Below, piece after piece: positions 44,345 to 49,136 of a stretch of 49,136 nucleotides of DNA. Made by a program: the position numbers and the translations under genes. Position 1 is the first letter of the stretch, and every line of letters starts with the position of its first letter. The notes beneath the pieces are model-generated. The model had not been told where the DNA came from and did not search any database. It saw only the letters and a list, made by a program, of their open reading frames with translations. The stretch comes from Leuconostoc inhae (GTDB lineage Bacteria; Bacillota; Bacilli; Lactobacillales; Lactobacillaceae). The DNA lies in contig NZ_BPKW01000012.1 in the NCBI RefSeq assembly GCF_019656015.1, positions 1 through 49,136 on the forward strand, read 5' to 3'.

Positions 44345-46876
44345 ATGGTAGCAGTCAGTTTGCAACAAATAATCGATAAGCTAAATAGTGAGTTCGCTGT
44401 AGGCGAACGGCGCTTGATTTTTTGGTATGATGCGGCGCTTGATTTTTTTGATGATATTGAAGAAATAGAAAGCAAATTAAAGAATGCTAAGTTATTGATG
44501 ATGGGGCCTAATGAACAATTTAAAACAAAAACCATTATTGAGCGACAACAACCCGATGCCAGTTTCCTGATTTATTCACCTGCTCCAAAACCGGCAGCTA
44601 AATTAAACTTCTTGATGGATGAACTTGAATATTCACAAGAATTTACTGCTGACCGTACGGCGTTTATATCATTAGAATTAGGTATTCCAGCAGCTCTTCG
44701 TTTAATAGTGGAATCTCATCAGGCTTTCTTTGGCAATAAAGAGAGAATGCAAAAGCTGGCTAGTCTTAATCTTGAATACCATGACGAACATGACTTGATT
44801 TTGGGCATGATGGCAGTGTTAACTAATCAAAAAACCGCTGATATTGAAACGATAACGCGGGCAATTATGGATGGTTCTTGTGATGAAGATAATAAAAGTT
44901 TGGCAGTTTTTAACAAATATGACTTGTTAGAAAAGTATTGGGAAGAAGTCAATCTTCACTTTGGTTATCAAAGCGAAACGCCCAATCTAATGAAATTTGT
45001 TAGCGCTCTGGTTTTGAATTTTACTTTTTTTGAATTATCAATTGAAATTCCTAGTAGTCACAAGATATATCGGGTTAGTCGACAATCGACAGTAGCTGTG
45101 TTTATGGCTAATTATATGAATAGCAAAGAATATACGGAACGATACGATACACTTGCCACTGCAGTTTATGATTACGTGCTGGCAGATCAATTATTTGGAA
45201 AAATGAGTATTGATACTATCGCGAAGTCATCATCCTTTCGCCAATTTGATGAGCGAGTTTTGCAATGGTGTATTGAAAGATTGCTTGTGGGTGATGTCAC
45301 AGCGAAGGTTAATGACTATTCTATTGAACAGTTAACAGATGAACGTGTGAAAATGCATTTTGGGAATGTTTATTCGGAAGAATATCACGTTTTAAAACAT
45401 GCTGCCGCTTTAATGCAAAATCATAATGTTTCATATGGTGACATTGCAACCATGATTACAGCGTACAAAGAGACAGGGTTCAATATAGATCGACATTATC
45501 GTAAATTTTATCAACATTTGCATGCAGCGAGAAATCAAGATCAGTATGATAAGCTTCGTCAACTTATCGAAGAAACGTACGTAAAATATCTGGCTAATGC
45601 GATTACTCAATGGAATAAAGAATTTATATTTACTGACATTAATCAATCAAAATCAAAATTACAGCGAAATTTTTACCAGGACTACATTGCTAATCAGACT
45701 GCCAATACAGTAGTGATAATTTCCGATGCATTTCGTTATGAAGCGGCTTTGGAACTAGCTGATTTGTTGAAATTTGATACGAAAAATATTGTTAATATAG
45801 AATCAGCTTTAACCGGATTACCATCTATAACGCCGTTTGGTATGGCACAATTATTGCCACATAAGTCACTGGCATATGATGGCGATAAAAAAAGTATCAT
45901 TGTGGATAATCAATTTGATACCAATAATACGGAAAATCGTGCTAAGATTCTCAAAAATTGGAATGAAAAGAGTGTTGCTATTCAATTTGATGTGATCAAA
46001 AAAATGACACAAGCAGAATTACGTGATTTTAGATCTAATAAAGAGATAATTTATATTTACCACAATCAAATTGATGCAGTAGGTGATACGCAAAAAACAG
46101 AAGATCAAGTTTTCGAAGCAACCAGGAAGGCCATTGATGACATTCGTGATTTAATCAAACGTTTAGCTGGCAGTGCAAATATTGGAAATTTCTTCGTTAC
46201 AGCCGATCACGGATATATTTATCGAGAAGATAAAGTAGATGTTTCGGACAAGATTGATCTGGAATTAGCCAAAGGTGATAAACCAAGTCAAAGATATTTA
46301 ATCAGTGATCACTCGTATGATGAACCAGGCGTTACAGCCACAAAATTGGGTGATGTTCTAGGCAATTCTGATGACAGATTTGTCAATTATCCAAAAAGCA
46401 TTAATGTTTTTCAGGGTGCTGGTGGAGGTAGGAATTACGTTCATGGTGGATCATCTCTTCAAGAGATGATGATACCAGTAATACACGTTAATGTGAAACG
46501 TGGAAAGTCTACAAACAAACCGGCTGATCTGCGCGTCGTGACTCCGTCAACTCGAATAACCAATCTATTGACAAATATTGAGTTTTTACAAGACGAGCCA
46601 ATAAGTGATGTCGTAAAACCTAATGAATATAAAGTTTATTTCGTCAGTGAAAATAATGAAATTATATCAAATGAAGTCATTATTATGGCTAATTTAAAAG
46701 ACAATAATGTCAATAATCGTCGTTTTCGCAACTCATTTACATTTAAAGAGCAAAAATATAAACGGACGGACCAATTTTATATGTTAATAATTGATAGAAC
46801 TACTGGTGTCGAGGTACAGCGTAATCCATATATATTAGACATTGCACTGGCTGGTGGATTTGGATTTGACATTTAG
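44345..46876 (+). CDS. pglZ: BREX alkaline-phosphatase-fold protein PglZ (BrxZ)
   Basis: 843 residues. The N-terminus has IFWYDAALDFFDDIEEIE. The central to C-terminal PglZ domain of the alkaline-phosphatase superfamily carries metal-ligand motifs ISDAFRYEAALEL (D461) and VTADHGYIYRED (D621, H622), plus YVHGGSSLQEMMIPVI. PglZ is the signature gene of BREX systems. In type 1 systems it works with PglX and BrxB/C in the complex, and its phosphatase/nuclease-type activity is not fully defined. Starts 82 bp beyond the inversion cassette. Intact. Confidence 0.95.
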   Translation: MVAVSLQQIIDKLNSEFAVGERRLIFWYDAALDFFDDIEEIESKLKNAKLLMMGPNEQFKTKTIIERQQPDASFLIYSPAPKPAAKLNFLMDELEYSQEFTADRTAFISLELGIPAALRLIVESHQAFFGNKERMQKLASLNLEYHDEHDLILGMMAVLTNQKTADIETITRAIMDGSCDEDNKSLAVFNKYDLLEKYWEEVNLHFGYQSETPNLMKFVSALVLNFTFFELSIEIPSSHKIYRVSRQSTVAVFMANYMNSKEYTERYDTLATAVYDYVLADQLFGKMSIDTIAKSSSFRQFDERVLQWCIERLLVGDVTAKVNDYSIEQLTDERVKMHFGNVYSEEYHVLKHAAALMQNHNVSYGDIATMITAYKETGFNIDRHYRKFYQHLHAARNQDQYDKLRQLIEETYVKYLANAITQWNKEFIFTDINQSKSKLQRNFYQDYIANQTANTVVIISDAFRYEAALELADLLKFDTKNIVNIESALTGLPSITPFGMAQLLPHKSLAYDGDKKSIIVDNQFDTNNTENRAKILKNWNEKSVAIQFDVIKKMTQAELRDFRSNKEIIYIYHNQIDAVGDTQKTEDQVFEATRKAIDDIRDLIKRLAGSANIGNFFVTADHGYIYREDKVDVSDKIDLELAKGDKPSQRYLISDHSYDEPGVTATKLGDVLGNSDDRFVNYPKSINVFQGAGGGRNYVHGGSSLQEMMIPVIHVNVKRGKSTNKPADLRVVTPSTRITNLLTNIEFLQDEPISDVVKPNEYKVYFVSENNEIISNEVIIMANLKDNNVNNRRFRNSFTFKEQKYKRTDQFYMLIIDRTTGVEVQRNPYILDIALAGGFGFDI

Positions 46877-46894
46877 TTTAATAAAGGCAATCAA

Positions 46895-48979
46895 ATGACA
46901 AAAGAACTACTTACAGATGAAACAACGATTCTTGAAAAATTACAAACAAATTTTCCGGGTAAGTTTGTACGCAAGGACCTCACAAAGCTTATCAAAGAAG
47001 GGGCTAATGTGCCAACTTATGTTTTGGAGTACTTATTAGGTATGTATGCCAATTCAACTGATGAAATAGAAATTCAAAAAGGTATTCAAACTGTTAAGAA
47101 CATTTTAGCGCGTAATTATGTGCGACCCGATGAGGCAACAAAGGTTATTTCAAATTTGCGTGAAAAAGGTTCCTATACTATCATCGACCGACTAACCGTT
47201 TCGTTGAACTACCGTGTTGATCAATACGAAGTTGAGTTTTCGAATCTTGGACTAAGTGGGGTACCAGTTGACTCAGTTTACCCATCTAAATATGAAAGAC
47301 TGCTTGGTGGAGGCATTTGGGCGATCGTTCAAATGGAATATATACACGAGGATGATCTGCGAGGAGATTACGATCAGAAAGAAAGTAAAGCCAATGATGG
47401 CATGCCGTTTGTTATAAAAAATATTACACCAATTCAGATGCCAAGTATCAATTTAGATGAATTAAAGCTTGGACGTGCTAATTTTACAAAAAATGAGTGG
47501 ATTGATGTTGTACTCAGAACAACTGGGATTGAGCCCAGTAAATTGTCTCATCGTGAAAAATTACTTCACCTGTTACGTTTGGTGCCATTGGTGGAGAATA
47601 ACTATAATTTAGTGGAGCTTGGTCCTCGTGGCACTGGGAAATCTCACGTTTATAAGGAAATTTCACCCAATTCTATTCTAGTTTCTGGTGGTCAAACAAC
47701 TGTTGCTAATTTATTTTATAATATGTCTTCTCGTTCGATAGGATTGGTAGGTCTTTGGGATGTTGTGGCATTTGATGAAGTTGCTGGTATTAACTTCAAA
47801 GACAAGGATGGCATTCAAATCATGAAAGATTACATGGCATCTGGTTCATTTGCGCGCGGTAAAGAACAAAAGGCTGCCAGTGCATCAATGGTTTTTGAAG
47901 GTAACATTAATCAAAGTGTAGATGTTGTGATGCGCACATCTCATTTATTTGATCCATTTCCGGACGTCATGGCGAATGACTCAGCATCTTTGGATCGTAT
48001 GCATGCGTATTTGCCAGGATGGGAAATGCCAAAATATCATGCTGATCATTTTACTAATGGGTATGGCTTTATTACAGATTATTTTTCAGAAGTGATGAGA
48101 GAACTACGGAAAATATCATATGGAGATGCAATTAGTAAATTTTTCAAATTGGGACATCAACTAGCTAAACGTGATTCAGACGGTGTGGTCAAAACGGTTT
48201 CTGGTATGCTAAAATTGATATTTCCAAACGAGCAGTATACTCGTGACGATGTTGAAGAAATCTTGGTTTTTGCGCTTGAAATGCGTCGTCGCGTTAAAGA
48301 GCAGTTAAAGAAAATCGGTGGCATGGAGTTTTTTGATGTGAATTTCAGCTACATAGATAACGAAACCTTTGAAGAGCGATTTGTGCCTGTTCCTGAGCAA
48401 GGTGGGGCCACGCTAATTCCCGAAGGGAGCGGTATGCCTGGGCATATTTATTCTGTGGCACATGATGTTGGCGGGCGCCTGAGTTTATATAAGACTGAAA
48501 CGCAAATGAGTGGTGGAACGGGGAAATATAATGTCACCGGTGTGTCAGGTAAAGATGCTTCAGAAGCTACCAAAACTGCATATAATTATTTGAAAGCTAA
48601 TGCCAGTACAATTAGCAACACTATCAGTCTTAACAATCATGACTATGTATTAAACGTGCAGAATTTAAATGGTTATGATATGACAAGAGATCTGGCCCTG
48701 TCTACTCTGATTGCCTTAGCGTCGATTTCATTAAGTAAACCAACTATTGATAGTTTGGTAGTACTGGGAACTATAACAATCGGTGGTACTTTGCAACGAC
48801 TCGATGATCTTGCCGATACTCTGCAAGTTGCTCATGATAGTGGCGCCAAAAAAGTCTTATTACCAATGACATCTGCTGCAGATTTGGGGAATGTTCCACC
48901 TGAATTAATGAGTACATTTAGTATTCTTTTTTATAGTTCAGTTGAAGATGCCGTTTTTAAGGCATTAGGAGTAAATTGA
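46895..48979 (+). CDS. brxL: BREX protein BrxL (Lon-like AAA+ ATPase)
   Basis: 694 residues. N-terminal domain (~1-200), AAA+ domain with Walker A GPRGTGKS at 243-250 and a Walker B-like WDVVAFDEVAG, and a C-terminal Lon-protease-like domain (~570-694). In that domain the usual GPSAG serine motif is not visible (the region reads GYDMTRDLALSTLIALAS), while the following IGGTLQRLDD and GAKKVLLP resemble Lon. So proteolysis is doubtful, and a DNA-binding ring role, as known for BrxL, is more likely. BrxL is the effector-side type 1 gene, and its presence defines this locus as type 1. Starts 18 bp after pglZ. Confidence 0.93.
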   Translation: MTKELLTDETTILEKLQTNFPGKFVRKDLTKLIKEGANVPTYVLEYLLGMYANSTDEIEIQKGIQTVKNILARNYVRPDEATKVISNLREKGSYTIIDRLTVSLNYRVDQYEVEFSNLGLSGVPVDSVYPSKYERLLGGGIWAIVQMEYIHEDDLRGDYDQKESKANDGMPFVIKNITPIQMPSINLDELKLGRANFTKNEWIDVVLRTTGIEPSKLSHREKLLHLLRLVPLVENNYNLVELGPRGTGKSHVYKEISPNSILVSGGQTTVANLFYNMSSRSIGLVGLWDVVAFDEVAGINFKDKDGIQIMKDYMASGSFARGKEQKAASASMVFEGNINQSVDVVMRTSHLFDPFPDVMANDSASLDRMHAYLPGWEMPKYHADHFTNGYGFITDYFSEVMRELRKISYGDAISKFFKLGHQLAKRDSDGVVKTVSGMLKLIFPNEQYTRDDVEEILVFALEMRRRVKEQLKKIGGMEFFDVNFSYIDNETFEERFVPVPEQGGATLIPEGSGMPGHIYSVAHDVGGRLSLYKTETQMSGGTGKYNVTGVSGKDASEATKTAYNYLKANASTISNTISLNNHDYVLNVQNLNGYDMTRDLALSTLIALASISLSKPTIDSLVVLGTITIGGTLQRLDDLADTLQVAHDSGAKKVLLPMTSAADLGNVPPELMSTFSILFYSSVEDAVFKALGVN

Positions 48980-49133
48980 ATCACTTATTTTAGATAATTT
49001 GCTATGTGTATAATTTTTAGCAATTATCAATTGTATCTGTTCGTCAGCGTTTTGAATATTGCTCCTATACTGAAATTCCGGACTACTTTCTTTCTAGGAC
49101 GAAATCCGAGATAATATAATATAGGAGCTTTTT
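48980..49133. other. Gap after brxL
   Basis: 154 bp. A weak TTGCTA/TAGCAA hairpin near 48999-49023 might end the BREX transcript but lacks a clean T-run. TATAAT at 49115-49120 is too close to the next Shine-Dalgarno to serve as its promoter. Confidence 0.35.
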
Positions 49134-49136
49134 ATG
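49134..49136 (+). CDS. Start codon of a further gene, cut by the window edge
   Basis: The window ends with ATG preceded by AGGAG (49123-49127) at suitable spacing, so another gene starts here. Nothing of its product can be seen. Confidence 0.45.

Overview
The window reads as chromosomal DNA of a low-GC lactic acid bacterium, most like Leuconostoc or a close relative. Three things point there: the core order pth-mfd-rqcP-divIC-tilS-hpt-ftsH-hslO-lysS, a secreted protein with Leuconostoc-type glucan-binding aromatic repeats, and sugar and amino-acid carriers typical of the group. The genus is an inference from gene content; no rRNA is present.

Layout. 1-820: left part of an IS3-family (IS150-group) element that runs off the window, with a -1 frameshift signal between orfA and orfB. 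831-13111: housekeeping block of a CBS/ACT protein, peptidyl-tRNA hydrolase, Mfd, RqcP, DivIC, TilS, Hpt, FtsH, Hsp33 and LysS. Two oddities stand out: hpt has an in-frame TGA at codon 21, and the Hsp33 homologue has no cysteine. 13130-13597: two nearly identical tRNA-Asn(GTT) units (a 190-bp tandem duplication) and tRNA-Thr(CGT). 13724-15637: secreted C39-like protease with cell-wall/glucan-binding repeats. 16115-21541: a sugar locus with a LacI regulator, a GH91 protein, a GH32 fructosidase and an OHS-family sugar permease. It has an almost mirror-symmetric divergent control region (cre, promoter, operator, operator, promoter, cre). I read it as uptake and intracellular breakdown of difructose anhydride or inulobiose-type sugars. 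22034-30626: secreted 5'-nucleotidase, a drug-type exporter with a terminator in its leader, two APC permeases, a DUF2130 protein and a ferrochelatase of proteobacterial (protoporphyrin) type.

30765-48979: a complete type 1 BREX phage-defence island, brxA-brxB-brxC-pglX-[abi]-[int]-[pglX' inverted]-pglZ-brxL. Between pglX and pglZ lies an inversion cassette. A tyrosine recombinase gene and an opposing, promoterless, 5'- and 3'-truncated second pglX share three separate inverted-repeat blocks with the active pglX: 260 bp, 69 bp and 77 bp. Recombination at different pairs would exchange the methyltransferase core, the presumed target-recognition part and the C-terminus as modules. The design is therefore a multi-state phase-variable PglX and not a simple on/off switch. 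An Abi_2-family abortive-infection gene sits inside the invertible segment and is split by a single in-frame TAG.

The most noteworthy system is this modular pglX shuffling cassette. Invertible pglX genes with adjacent recombinases are known in lactobacilli in general terms. The three-block arrangement, the embedded Abi gene and the GGCAC repeat pairs flanking the recombinase gene are what I would look at first.
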